A stretch of DNA of 64,000 bases, taken from positions 209,802,297 through 209,866,296 of the forward strand of contig CM070874.1 in assembly GCA_036365515.1 (NCBI GenBank), in the 5' to 3' direction. The notes beneath the pieces are model-generated. The model saw only the letters and a program-made list of their open reading frames with translations. It ran no database searches and was not told the origin of the DNA. The DNA comes from Torymus aiolomorphi (lineage: Eukaryota > Arthropoda > Insecta > Hymenoptera > Torymidae). Both the position numbers and the translations under genes were made by a program. Below are positions 1-9,938 of this stretch, in pieces; the stretch's first letter is position 1, and each line of letters starts with the position of its first letter.

Positions 1-1
1 G

Positions 2-220
2 TCCGACATTCACATGCTTCAAAATGTCTGTGAAGACAAAATAACCAAAGGAAAAAAACACATCGAAATTCCAAGGAAGTTCATCCAAGAGCATGTCGGC
101 AAGACTATCAAACTGCATCACGTCACGAGTTCAGATCAACAAGCTGCTATCCTGACGAAACCTCCCGCGCGAAAGATCTTCGTAAACTTGCGCAATAAAA
201 TAATTAAGGAGGAGTGTTAA
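2..220 (+). CDS. Ty1/copia pol C-terminus (RNase H end), partial
   Basis: C-terminal piece of a copia-type polyprotein that begins before the window. It is open from base 2; the first Met is at base 14. The motif KHIEIPRKFIQEHV, followed by an I-x-L-HHV segment and then QQAAILTKP, is the standard end of the copia RNase H domain. The stop codon overlaps the start of the downstream LTR, as is usual for copia elements, and a purine-rich AAGGAGGAG tract immediately precedes the LTR. The fragment shows no internal stop. Family assignment is confident; whether the element is intact upstream cannot be seen. Confidence 0.85.
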   Translation, partial: SDIHMLQNVCEDKITKGKKHIEIPRKFIQEHVGKTIKLHHVTSSDQQAAILTKPPARKIFVNLRNKIIKEEC

Positions 221-754
221 ACTTAATTATCTTATCATTCAAATTAACCCGCGCTAGCAGCCATCTTGTCTCGATCTCTCGCATCTTCAGGTTATCGACA
301 CTTTCACACGCATACAATTTCACGTACCTTTCGACCGTACTGTCTTTCTTCACATATCATTAGCTTAGCAGTCTCGCATGACAAAAATTCAAGTAGTGCA
401 ATTATTTACCAAATATAATCATAAAGCTAGCAAAGTTTGGAATGACTGAAAGGTATGATATTATTTTCTTTATATGCGTGAACACGGCTGGTGTACTGTA
501 TTTAATGCGATCAAATGTAACGGGAGAAACATCCTCAATCATTTGTTAACAACTGCAACACTAATAACCATGTATCTCTTGTATTCTTTGTTGCAGGTGC
601 CTTTTCGATTACCCATTAAACAATAAACATTTTCACTGACTTGTATGTACAGAAGCAATAAATTGTACTGCACTCATCATCAAACAAATGCAATTATTAC
701 GTGCCCCTTCCTTCGCACTATTCCTTCGAATAATAATAAACGACTGACTAAACA
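215..754 (+). repeat. copia 3' LTR (right end approximate)
   Basis: The LTR begins TGTTAAAC directly after the polypurine tract. Likely ends are ACTAAACA near 754 or TTAACA at 551; the first keeps the AATAAA signals near 620-660 inside the LTR and is preferred. The 5' LTR lies outside the window, so the boundary and target duplication cannot be tested. Confidence 0.55.
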
Positions 755-773
755 GAAGAGCATATTTTTTATC

Positions 774-1006
774 AATTAACAATATTATTTTATCAATTGA
801 AGCTAATGCCCGAATATTTTATGTGAATTAATAAATGAATCTAATGGCTATTACGGGCAAGCGATAAAGGATTAGAAAAAATTAGAGATGTGTATTTAAA
901 CACATGTAAAAGAAAGTCGATGATTGATAAGTTAGTTACCTTCCTTATCCTTTATCGCTTGCCCGTAATAGCCATTAGATTCATTTATTAATTAACAATA
1001 TTATTT
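774..1006. repeat. perfect 47-bp inverted repeat inside a 17-bp direct repeat
   Basis: Arms 826-872 and 946-992 are perfect reverse complements (core GGCTATTACGGGCAAGCG) with a loop of about 73 bp. A 17-bp sequence containing TTAACAATATTATTT occurs in the same orientation at 774-790 and 990-1006. This is a small foldback element; its superfamily is unknown. Confidence 0.7.
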
Positions 1007-1351
1007 ATGTTTAGGATCGTCCCGTATGGAAATAATAAACGTAGGAAACCGAACGAAAGTACGGTTTCCTACCACTGAGCTAACACCGCGATGCTACGAC
1101 GACTGCATCGCTAGCTGGTTTATGTTTAAGCTGACTGAGTTGTTTTCCTTCCATGTATGTCCGACTTCGACGGAAGCCTCCGTAACAGTAGAAAACTGTA
1201 AGAAAGCGTAGGAAACCGTAGGAGACTGTTTGAGTTTAGACAATTTTTATACGATTTCGTACTTGTTTTTGTAGGTTTTTGTACGTGTTACGATTTAATA
1301 ATCGCAGATAAATAAATAAATGGAGGACTCGATAAAAAAACGTTAACGGCG

Positions 1352-1425
1352 TGACTCGGCGGGGAATCGAACCCCGGACCTTTCGTTTTCGCGACGAGTG
1401 CTCTAACCACTGAGCTACCGAAGCC
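1352..1425 (-). other. tRNA-like domain in TRIM LTR (copy 1, left)
   Basis: On the minus strand this 74-nt stretch reads as a tRNA-like fold. It has an A-box TAGCTCAGTGG, a B-box GGTTCGATTCC, a good T-arm (CCGGGGTTCGATTCCCCG) and an acceptor with one mismatch (GGCTTCG against CCGAGTC). The anticodon loop CGCGAAA lacks the invariant U33, so a functional tRNA is unlikely; a Pol III promoter role is more plausible. Confidence 0.7.
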
Positions 1426-2302
1426 GGTGCACATCTTTCCTCGAGTCGTCCTCATGTTGATCAATGCAACCCGATCGACCTCGTCACGTTGTGCTTACTA
1501 CGCACACATAACACGTCAGCGGGCCCGAAAATCGACGTCCCCGTCGATTGCAGAAATCTACGTTATCTTGAGGTAGTAACGTAGGTCTGAGAATTTCAGT
1601 TAAGAATTAATTGAAACTTAACTAATAGGTAGATTTTAGTATTAAAGTGACTCGTTAAATTTTTATGTATCTAGGGTAGGTGAGAACAAAGTTTTCAATA
1701 TTTTCTTTTTCGGGCATTTAACATTGAGTCTTATGAGAAAACATGTTTTTCATAGAATTATGCAAAAACTGCAGTTTAGATTTTAGATTTTAATAAAATT
1801 TTGCACCAGGTTACTTCACAAGCTGATGAACATTTTAAGAGTTTAAAGAGCAATGTTAAGTACCTATGAGCTGAGTAAATAATTAATTTGTAGTAGATGT
1901 GACTACGTTGCAATGAAGGTTAGGTTACCACGTCGTTTGAATTCTAGCATACATACATATATACGATTTTGCCTTTCCAAAAAACTTTCTATATCTTTTG
2001 AACTCATCTTATATAGTATATAAAAGATCTGACATAAGCTTGAGTATACCGTAAATCGTATACACAATAAACAAGGTGTGTACATATATATACACATATG
2101 CAGTTGTTCTGCTCCGCAATGCTAGTCAAATGCGAGAGTTCGCTCGCTTGACTAGATCAGTTTGTGCGTTACTACCTTAAGCGTTGAGTTCGTACGGTGT
2201 ACTGTGCTACCTCCCCCTAACACCTAGCATCAGAAATGTTACGATTTAATAATCGCAGATAAATAAATAAATGGAGGACTCAATAAAAAAACGGCAACGG
2301 CG

Positions 2303-2376
2303 TGACTCGGCGGGGAATCGCACCCCAGGCCTTTCGTTTTCACGACGAGTGCTCTAACCACTGAGCTACCGAAGCC
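2303..2376 (-). other. tRNA-like domain in TRIM LTR (copy 1, right)
   Basis: Same 74-nt domain as at 1352-1425, with substitutions in the B-box (GGTGCGATTCC) and anticodon stem. The A-box TAGCTCAGTGG is intact. Confidence 0.65.
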
Positions 2377-2474
2377 GGTGCACGTCTTTCCTCGAGTCGA
2401 GTCGTCCTCGTGTTGTTCGATGCAACACGATCGGCCTCGTCACGTTGTGCTTACTATGCACAAGTAACAGTACG

Positions 2475-3090
2475 GTTTTATACGTTTTCATACAATTATT
2501 CAATTTTCTCAAATTGGACTGAAAAAAGTTTAACATAAGAAAACGTAAGAGAGTATATGAAAACTGTCCGAAAACAAACACTTTTGTCCTGTTTTTTACG
2601 GGTTGCTACGATTTCTTATCGTTTATTAAGGTTTCGTACTTTTTTTTCTATAGGGGGTGGTGAAGAATAGAATAAATACTATGTACATGTAACACGGGAC
2701 GAAAGTAGATTTTTCCCTAGGGTGATTACTGCTCAACCCAAAACTGCCCTGCCCAAACCCAACCACGGGAAAAAACTACTACTTTTGCCTCTTGTTGCAT
2801 AATGTTGTACTGTTAATGTTTATTCTGGTCAGGATAAAATGATAATGGAGTAAAAGCATGTAATATTTATTGCAAAAATAATTTTTGATCGGAAAATAGT
2901 ACATCGCGCAACTAGGGAGGAAAGTTGACTTTTTCTTGCGATGATGATTATTGAGCAATTGCATATCATCATTCGAGTCTGTAAAAAATAATTACTCGCT
3001 TGTTGCACATAGTATTTTGTTAATGAATGCAGGAATAGTTATTTGGTTGCATCAAAGATGGATGGGGGATCGCGAGGATGGGGATGAGGG
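2475..3090. other. Intergenic, two diverged copies of a ~125-bp repeat
   Basis: No gene. Two similar stretches near 2696-2820 and 2907-3035 share the order gaaagt(a/t)ga-rich, then TTGTTGCA, then TTGTTAATG-like segments. A related fragment appears near 27230. Nature unknown. Confidence 0.35.
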
Positions 3091-3298
3091 AATAGTATAT
3101 TACACAACAAGGGAGGTAAAGAGTTGGCCAGTCCAGACGTGTACACGTGTAAATTGCCACCCGAGCCGAAGGCGAGGGTGGCAGATATGTGCCACCCCAG
3201 AGCACATGTTCGCCACCCTCGCCTTCGTCTCGGGTGGCAATTTACACGTGCTCTGGACTGTCCAACTCTTTACCTCCCTTGTTGTGTAATATACTATT
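3091..3298. mobile_element. Palindromic MITE, family A
   Basis: Near-perfect inverted repeat of about 90-bp arms beginning AATAGTATATTACACAACAA, with mirrored CTCGCCTTCG and GGGTGGCAATTTACACGTG segments. A shorter relative lies at 11857-11994. No ORF is expected. No clear target duplication was seen. Confidence 0.75.
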
Positions 3299-3786
3299 CC
3301 ACCCGCAACATACTAGATGCTTGCAATACTTGACTTAATATTCAACTTTCTATGCAGGAAAGGGCCTTTTTTATAGACAAATTCAAATGATTGTATTTTC
3401 CAATAATTATTAGGTAAAAAAATTCAGTTATTAGGGATTTGCAGTAGTAAACATAAATCTAATAAAAATGAATTTGTCTGTTATTATTATAAATGTTACA
3501 TATTATTATTTTCACGATGAAAGTATGACATATTAATATAGGTACAAATCATTTTAATATTATTAAAAAATTTTATACTGTCTACGTTTCCTATTTACAA
3601 AATAACAAATAATCAAAACAATATTCAATACTAACCTGGGTTCCGTTGATATCTTCACAAGATGTCGACATAATAGCCTCATTATATACATTGTCTATAG
3701 TTATACTATTATCTTGGTATAAATCATCATGTGCAACGAATGCCTGATGAAATAAACAATTGGAAAAATCAATTACTAAAACACAC
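3299..3786. other. AT-rich intergenic
   Basis: No gene, repeat or RNA signal recognised. Confidence 0.5.
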
Positions 3787-4776
3787 TATAACGAGGTTCC
3801 AAGATAAAATACGGAGAAGATAAGCATCTCGGTCCTCCATATTCTATCGAACCCGTTAGGCTCTCGTTCCCGCGAATTCGTATATCTCGAGCGAGTATTG
3901 ACATCGCTCGGACGATGTATTCGCGTTAGCTACGCGCGGGGCAGGCGCGACTTTGACCGTTGCTAAGTCGCGCCCGATTCTTTTTGAATCAGATTCTCTC
4001 GGGCTGTCAAACCGCGCGTACGCGAGTTAATTTGATCGTCCGCGAAGAAAACGGTATCGTGCGTCCTCGCCGGTGCAGAGCAGCGCCCGTACACGTACCG
4101 ACCACGAAGAGCAGCGCACGTGAGCAATCCGAGCCACTCCTGGGGTCCGAAGCGTCTGTAGGTGAACGCTGGACGTTAGGACTCGGCCTGAACACTCCGA
4201 AGTCGACCGGAGGATAAGGCCTGACGCAGGAGCGGATTCGTGAGCGAGCGACGAGGGGAGTGCACTCCCCTCCCGGTAAGACTCTTCGCCTATTTTCCGC
4301 GCAGCGATTGATTTGTATTTTCGGCTCGCAGCGGCGAGCGGCCGGTGTCTTGATCGCCGGCCCAGCGAAAAACAATCACCTCGATCCGCCCGCGCCGAGC
4401 GGCGGATCTCCCGCCTTCTTGTCAACACGCAACGCGACGCGTATTTTGTATAGTATAACTGAGAATAGATCTTGTTATAGTTTTGAATGTAACCAAGACC
4501 ACTCGTTATTTATTAACCTTCACCTAACCTTCTCCCGGATACCGCCGCCTCCGCGGGATCGTCGAACCGAGACGACGATCATTCTGAGTGGCCGCGCCTC
4601 GCGTCTAGCTAGCGCGGGTATTAACCCTTTCCGGCACACGGAAAAGTCGAGTTCAATCGTGGACTCGACATTTGTAAACAGGGATCCAGAGAACATCAAC
4701 CCCGAGTGCTCGTCGTAGAAGTAGCACTCGACGGCACCGTGTTCTAGGGTTCGGTTCGCGGAATTACAAAAGATTT
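3787..4776 (+). repeat. 5' LTR of gag-only element
   Basis: It starts TATAACGAGGTTCC and ends near TTACAAAAGATTT. It matches 7569-8558 at a constant offset of 3782 bases with only one difference noticed (G at 4617, A at 8399). A TATAGTATAA box lies near 4449. A GGTAAG at 4275 is a possible splice donor. The open frames inside the LTR occur identically in both copies and are not credible genes. Confidence 0.85.
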
Positions 4777-4797
4777 CCCCAGGCCTCCCGTTTCAAA

Positions 4798-4817
4798 TGG
4801 CGCCCTAACGTGTTGGG
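4798..4817 (+). promoter_or_regulatory. Primer-binding site, tRNA-Lys-like
   Basis: TGGCGCCCTAACGTG closely resembles the complement of the 3' end of insect tRNA-Lys (TGGCGCCCAACGTGGGG) with small insertions. It lies about 20 bp after the visible LTR end, which leaves the exact LTR boundary uncertain. Confidence 0.6.
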
Positions 4818-5560
4818 TTTAAGGAGAAGGTTAGAGGCCGGTACATTCGAAACCGGCCTATTCAAATCGCGTTTCGTTTAAATTCGCCCGCGCGCAAATC
4901 ACTGCACCGGACTAATCAGCAGACGGCCAGTGGCCATAAGCCGTTACAGCTGATAGGCGCAGTGATTTAAACTCGCCAAGTCGAGGTGCCGGGCGTAAAC
5001 AAACAGACAAGAAGACTCGCGGCGCGCATAGAAACATAAACACAAAACAGCAGATTGCTTGTTTTTGTAGGTGTTTATGTTTATGCTCGGGCAGTATTGT
5101 GTATACTTGTCCCGAGTCTTTTAAACTGCTGTAAAGCCAGGGCGAGAGCATTTAAACGACGATTATCGTTGTTTTCGTCGTCATATGTGGCGAAAATTAA
5201 ATTCCTTTTGTTGAGGCGAGATTTAAAGCGATTTTCACGCGATTTTTTGGTTTGACCGTGCCTGTGCGTGCAGCCGGTCGAAAGTGAGAATACTTTCATC
5301 CTTTTTTTTTGGTTGCGGGAATTATTTAAATCGTTATCGTCGCGAATTTTTTTTTTTGGAATAGCCACGCTCTCTCCCTAGCTAGCTGCATCGAGATACG
5401 TCGTTCTCGAGCAGCTTGGGACAATTGTGTGTGGTAGTTAGAATTCTAACATTGTAATTTGCGTAACAGACGGCCAATTTGAGAGAGAATCCCAGCAGTT
5501 AGTTGCGCATACACACACAATTCGTCACACAATTTTATACAGTCGGTCTAGCTTCGCAAG
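4818..5560 (+). other. Untranslated leader of gag-only element
   Basis: About 740 bp between the primer-binding site and the gag start. No credible ORF. It may contain packaging signals, but none can be identified by eye. Confidence 0.5.
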
Positions 5561-6589
5561 ATGGAATCATCGACCCCAGAAGAACTAGCCGAAAGGATGG
5601 AGCATTGGCGCAAAAATCTAGAGCTGAGCTTTGAAGCTGTAATAGAAGCAAATATAGCTCTAGATTTAAGAAGCACCGGACATCTCGAGGGGGATTCTAA
5701 GCGAATCGCTCAGTGGCTAATAGGAAGTTACAACCCAGCCCACTTCACACAAGAAATAAGTGGAAGTGCTTACGAGCAGTTCACAAGGAGGCTCGATTGG
5801 AGGAATAAGTTCGTCAACACGACGACCCTCAATGCAAGCGGCGCTCCAGAAGTGAACCGAATCGCCGACCCCTTGACCCATAGCCTGTTTCAGCAACTGA
5901 TGTCGAATAAAGCAGTAGACAACAACTTGCTGAGTTCCATACGGAGATACGTCTACCAGAATATGGAGCAGAGAGCAGGTAGTCCTCCCGACGTAAGACA
6001 CGAAGCTCTTACGTCACCACGGAGCACTTTATCTCCAGAGGGAGGACCGGGTGAAGTCCAGGTACACCTAAGGTGCAGCACAGCTTGGGGGAGGGGAGAT
6101 TCCCCGATCTCCTTCCAGTCCGAAGAATCCGAGAACGCGAGTCACTCGGGGAATGCAGACCGCACATGGATTTCGGACAGCTGTGCAGCAACCGCACCAT
6201 CGCCATCATCTTCAGCTTCCATCCACGAAATCGACGTCGGAGTAAGCACAGCCTGGGGGAGGGGAGATTCTCCAAGCTTCCCCCTGTTCGAGAAGTCTGA
6301 CACTTCACGTCGCTTGGCGTATACAGACCGCCTGAGGGCACCGAACGGCTGTGCTGAATACTCCCAAGCTCACGACGACGGAGCAAAGGCAGCCTGCGCG
6401 AAGGCAGGTTTTCCAAGCTTCCCCGGTCCGAAGCGTCCGATATGGCCCGTTTATGGAATACATCGGCATCGGACGGCTGTATTACTCATTCAAAGACTCC
6501 TGAAGACGAAGAGCAGACAAGCCTTCCAAGGAGCAACGAGGAAGAGATCGATAGTCTGGGGACGGCACAACCGGTGGACCGAACGCTGA
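5561..6589 (+). CDS. Gag-like protein, N-terminal frame
   Basis: Start chosen at the ATG in context AAGATGG, beginning MESSTPEELAERMEHWRKN. The first 130 residues are mostly helical, compatible with a capsid-like region, but I do not recognise a specific domain. Residues about 170-290 hold three imperfect copies of a roughly 57-residue repeat, marked by STAWGRGDSP at two positions and a diverged third copy. The third copy changes frame near base 6420: compared with copy 2, one base is missing after TTCCCC. Sequence after about 6424 in this frame is therefore probably out-of-frame tail, and the true protein continues in the frame of 6442-7500. The break could be a mutation, a sequencing error or a programmed shift. 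Confidence 0.65.
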   Translation: MESSTPEELAERMEHWRKNLELSFEAVIEANIALDLRSTGHLEGDSKRIAQWLIGSYNPAHFTQEISGSAYEQFTRRLDWRNKFVNTTTLNASGAPEVNRIADPLTHSLFQQLMSNKAVDNNLLSSIRRYVYQNMEQRAGSPPDVRHEALTSPRSTLSPEGGPGEVQVHLRCSTAWGRGDSPISFQSEESENASHSGNADRTWISDSCAATAPSPSSSASIHEIDVGVSTAWGRGDSPSFPLFEKSDTSRRLAYTDRLRAPNGCAEYSQAHDDGAKAACAKAGFPSFPGPKRPIWPVYGIHRHRTAVLLIQRLLKTKSRQAFQGATRKRSIVWGRHNRWTER

Positions 6590-7500
6590 TTACTTCGCAA
6601 TTTCGCGACGTATCGACGCAAGCAGAAGGCGAGCGTCATTGCGAATGCGAATGTAATCAGACGCGTAAATTGGAGGAGGAGAAAGTTAGGCGCCTAAGCG
6701 AAGAAGTGAGGCGACTGCACGACGAGCTGCGCCAGCTACGCGTGCAAATGTCGTCACTTCATAATTCCGCTGCGCCTAACAAGAAACGAGCCGCAGGTGC
6801 AGCCAAACACTCTGCAAAGCAACCTCGATCGGACCTAGGGACTAAAGACAACAAGAAGTCGTCCCGAAGTCTTCAAAAGTCCAGCTCGACAGGGAAAAAA
6901 GAGGCGTATGCAGCGGCCATGCAACGACCTCCAAAGTTATCCAAAAGAGATAAAGGCAGAAAACCCTCGAGTGGACTGGGTTCAAATCAAGGAACAGGTT
7001 CGAATCCTTGGACGACGGTAGCCTCTCGACGTCCCAAACAGCGGTATATCCAGCAGGGGTTGGATAGTCGAGTATACCGCTCGTCAAGATCGAGGAACGC
7101 GCTCGGAGCATATAACTCCCCACCACCGAGTCCAACCAGAAAATTGTGTTGGACGTGTAAGTCACCAACGCATCTTCACTGGGCCTGCCCGGAGCGGAAA
7201 AAGGGCCCGAAGAGTGAGACAAGAAGAAGGCAAGACGACCTGCCAAGTCAACCTAGGAGGAATGACGGCAGTTGTCGACCGGAGCCCCAGCGCCAGAAGT
7301 GCCAACCGTCTCCGGTCCATCAATCGTCATGGGACTGGTCCCGACCGCCGTTGGAATTCAGCGGAATTACGGTGATGAGCGACCCACCGTGTGCGTGCGC
7401 GGGACGATCTCTCGACGTGGATCGTCTGATCAGCCGTTTAGTACACGAGCTGATCCGCGCGTATCCGGAACTGTCGTCTCTGCCGCCGACGACGACGTAA
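6442..7500 (+). CDS. Gag-like protein, C-terminal frame with CCHC zinc knuckle
   Basis: This frame holds a charged coiled coil at about residues 75-110 (RKLEEEKVRRLSEEVRRL), a long basic Ser/Lys-rich stretch, and one retroviral-type zinc knuckle, CWTCKSPTHLHWAC, with spacing C-x2-C-x4-H-x4-C. These are features of a nucleocapsid that binds RNA and would package this element's transcript. The visible ATG at 6442 is probably not the true start: the frame is open upstream and aligns with the third repeat of the 5561 frame, so this looks like the second half of one Gag. It ends at 7500, 57 bp before the polypurine tract. Confidence 0.65.
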   Translation: MARLWNTSASDGCITHSKTPEDEEQTSLPRSNEEEIDSLGTAQPVDRTLITSQFRDVSTQAEGERHCECECNQTRKLEEEKVRRLSEEVRRLHDELRQLRVQMSSLHNSAAPNKKRAAGAAKHSAKQPRSDLGTKDNKKSSRSLQKSSSTGKKEAYAAAMQRPPKLSKRDKGRKPSSGLGSNQGTGSNPWTTVASRRPKQRYIQQGLDSRVYRSSRSRNALGAYNSPPPSPTRKLCWTCKSPTHLHWACPERKKGPKSETRRRQDDLPSQPRRNDGSCRPEPQRQKCQPSPVHQSSWDWSRPPLEFSGITVMSDPPCACAGRSLDVDRLISRLVHELIRAYPELSSLPPTTT

Positions 7501-7556
7501 AGTCGAATCGAACGAGAGTCTCAGTATCGAGTTGCTTCTCTCCCGCTACGCAACGT

Positions 7557-7568
7557 CTGGGAGAGGGG
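7557..7568 (+). promoter_or_regulatory. Polypurine tract of gag-only element
   Basis: TGGGAGAGGGG directly abuts the 3' LTR start, as expected for the plus-strand primer of reverse transcription. Confidence 0.75.
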
Positions 7569-8558
7569 TATAACGAGGTTCCAAGATAAAATACGGAGAA
7601 GATAAGCATCTCGGTCCTCCATATTCTATCGAACCCGTTAGGCTCTCGTTCCCGCGAATTCGTATATCTCGAGCGAGTATTGACATCGCTCGGACGATGT
7701 ATTCGCGTTAGCTACGCGCGGGGCAGGCGCGACTTTGACCGTTGCTAAGTCGCGCCCGATTCTTTTTGAATCAGATTCTCTCGGGCTGTCAAACCGCGCG
7801 TACGCGAGTTAATTTGATCGTCCGCGAAGAAAACGGTATCGTGCGTCCTCGCCGGTGCAGAGCAGCGCCCGTACACGTACCGACCACGAAGAGCAGCGCA
7901 CGTGAGCAATCCGAGCCACTCCTGGGGTCCGAAGCGTCTGTAGGTGAACGCTGGACGTTAGGACTCGGCCTGAACACTCCGAAGTCGACCGGAGGATAAG
8001 GCCTGACGCAGGAGCGGATTCGTGAGCGAGCGACGAGGGGAGTGCACTCCCCTCCCGGTAAGACTCTTCGCCTATTTTCCGCGCAGCGATTGATTTGTAT
8101 TTTCGGCTCGCAGCGGCGAGCGGCCGGTGTCTTGATCGCCGGCCCAGCGAAAAACAATCACCTCGATCCGCCCGCGCCGAGCGGCGGATCTCCCGCCTTC
8201 TTGTCAACACGCAACGCGACGCGTATTTTGTATAGTATAACTGAGAATAGATCTTGTTATAGTTTTGAATGTAACCAAGACCACTCGTTATTTATTAACC
8301 TTCACCTAACCTTCTCCCGGATACCGCCGCCTCCGCGGGATCGTCGAACCGAGACGACGATCATTCTGAGTGGCCGCGCCTCGCGTCTAGCTAGCGCGAG
8401 TATTAACCCTTTCCGGCACACGGAAAAGTCGAGTTCAATCGTGGACTCGACATTTGTAAACAGGGATCCAGAGAACATCAACCCCGAGTGCTCGTCGTAG
8501 AAGTAGCACTCGACGGCACCGTGTTCTAGGGTTCGGTTCGCGGAATTACAAAAGATTT
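7569..8558 (+). repeat. 3' LTR of gag-only element
   Basis: Same 990-bp sequence as 3787-4776 with a single observed substitution. Sequence diverges after AAAAGATTT. Confidence 0.85.
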
Positions 8559-9639
8559 TTCCCCAGCAGCCATCCTGTTACAACACATTATCCTATCAAT
8601 ATGTTCAGAGGTAGAATACCTATTTTCAAGAAGCCAAATCAATGGTAAATGATCGTGTTTCTACTTGTTATGAAAATCGCAGTAAAACATATTCGATCTA
8701 TTTCCAGGTTTTGTTACATTATTATAAAAAGCAAGCCAATATATAATGCCACCATGACAACTCGTTTTAATTAACCTACAGTTTTGTTTGGGAAAATTTG
8801 TCTTAAACAGTTCAGTTCTATGAGAATTTTATATTATAATTACGTTGGCCAACATTTGAACTATTACCGAGGCGAAAATAACTTTTTTGATTCAGTGGGC
8901 GTAAAGTGCGAATTTACGCATTCTACAAATTTTTAAAATCGCTCTTACGCCCCCTGTATCGTAAAATATTGTTCGATACACGTGCGAAAGCTCGCTTCGC
9001 TCGGGTGACAAACCTCACACTCGTGCTAGAATCAATTATATTATCGCACTTGTATCGAAAACATACTATTGCGCAAAACTGAATAAAAGCAAATAAATGC
9101 TAATAACAAATAACTGGACGATTTGGGACTCTTATAACAGTTAGAACGTGTTATAAGTACTTACTTATTTATATTTATTTGTTTTCTCTGATGGTTTCAT
9201 GTCAGAAATGGTTTTAGTATAGAAAAAAGCAAATAACTGTTATAATAACTATTATCAAGTGTCAATAATTAATTTTAACTGTTATTTATTGTTATTAATA
9301 GTTACTATTAATCATTTCAATTTATTAATACTCTCTAGAAAGTATTATTTTTTAATACATATAGCTATTCATAATTATTGTTAACGACTGTTATTAATTT
9401 AAAGTAACAATTTTAAGTTAATAGTATTTGTCGGTAGTTAATTATGAATTATTAGCATAAAGTTATCGTTATAATAGAAATAAAGTTATAAATTATACAA
9501 CGCAATATTATTTAATCAATTATAAATAATAATCATTCATATCTGTTATAAAATTATTTTCAAACATAATGTAAATAAGTTATTAGCATTTTTTGTAATG
9601 CGATTTGATGAATAAAAAAAAGCAAATAAATGCAAATAA
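8559..9639. other. AT-rich intergenic
   Basis: No gene. A short inverted pair, TTCGATACACGTGCG (near 8973) and its near-complement (near 9046), is present. 9230-9560 is low-complexity sequence of TTATTA/AGTTAT words. Confidence 0.45.
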
Positions 9640-9705
9640 CTGCAAATAACTGCAAATTAGCTGCCCAAATCATGCATTTGGAAATCTATAAAAATGTAGC
9701 CCTTA

Positions 9706-9938
9706 GCGAGTGTCCACATAGCGTCTCATGTCTCATGTCTCATGTCTCATGCCTCATGTCTCAAGCGATAAAAAAATCGGTATCCGAAGTCTTATACATC
9801 CATAGTTTACGGCACTAGAAAACTATACAGAAAAAATGACCATAGATTAGAAATTATTAAGATTGCTACAACAGTTTTTTTCGCGCTTGAGACAAGAGAC
9901 ATGAGGCAAGGCACATGAGACGCTATGTGGACACTCGC
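9706..9938. mobile_element. Tourist-like MITE with TTA target duplication
   Basis: A 233-bp palindrome with ends GCGAGTGTCCACATAGCG and its complement, flanked by TTA at 9703-9705 and 9939-9941. The matching site in the right arm of the host foldback is empty, which confirms the boundaries. A 3-bp TTA duplication is typical of PIF/Harbinger. The left arm contains a heptamer array (CTCATGT) at about 9723-9760. Confidence 0.85.

Larger units (their letters stand above)
1286..2469 (-). mobile_element. TRIM-like LTR element, copy 1, tRNA-like domain in LTRs
   Basis: Two related direct repeats of 228 and 233 bp (1286-1513 and 2237-2469) start TGTTAC and end TAACA. They enclose 723 bp with no convincing ORF. 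The whole unit is flanked by GTACG at 1281-1285 and 2470-2474, a 5-bp target duplication typical of LTR elements, although local sequence is rich in TACG and weakens this point. The two LTRs differ at about 16 positions plus a 5-bp indel (about 7%), so the insertion is old. Sense orientation (minus) is inferred from the tRNA-like domain and from the primer-binding site of copy 2. The element is non-autonomous: no gag or pol is present. Confidence 0.7.
3787..8558 (+). mobile_element. Gag-only LTR retrotransposon, very young
   Basis: Complete 4.77-kb element: 990-bp LTRs, a primer-binding site like tRNA-Lys, a long leader, a gag region with coiled coil and CCHC knuckle, and a polypurine tract next to the 3' LTR. 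No protease, reverse transcriptase, RNase H or integrase is present, so it must be mobilised in trans. A short reading frame near 7350-7420 (GDERPTVCVRGTI) resembles the start of a gypsy-type aspartic protease. This suggests derivation by internal deletion of pol from a Ty3/gypsy-like parent (inference). No clean target duplication was found, so the outer limits may be off by some bases. Confidence 0.8.

Noticed and set aside
1352..1425. Functional tRNA-Ser(CGA) gene
   Set aside because: The loop lacks U33, the acceptor has a mismatch, and the copies are embedded in LTR repeats with their own divergence.
3960..4718. Open frames of 85-152 codons in the 5' LTR on both strands, repeated at 7742-8500
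   Set aside because: They occur identically in both LTRs and overlap on opposite strands; GC-rich LTR sequence explains them.
6009..6416. Minus-strand frame of 135 codons in the Gag repeat
   Set aside because: Antisense shadow of a GC-rich internal repeat.
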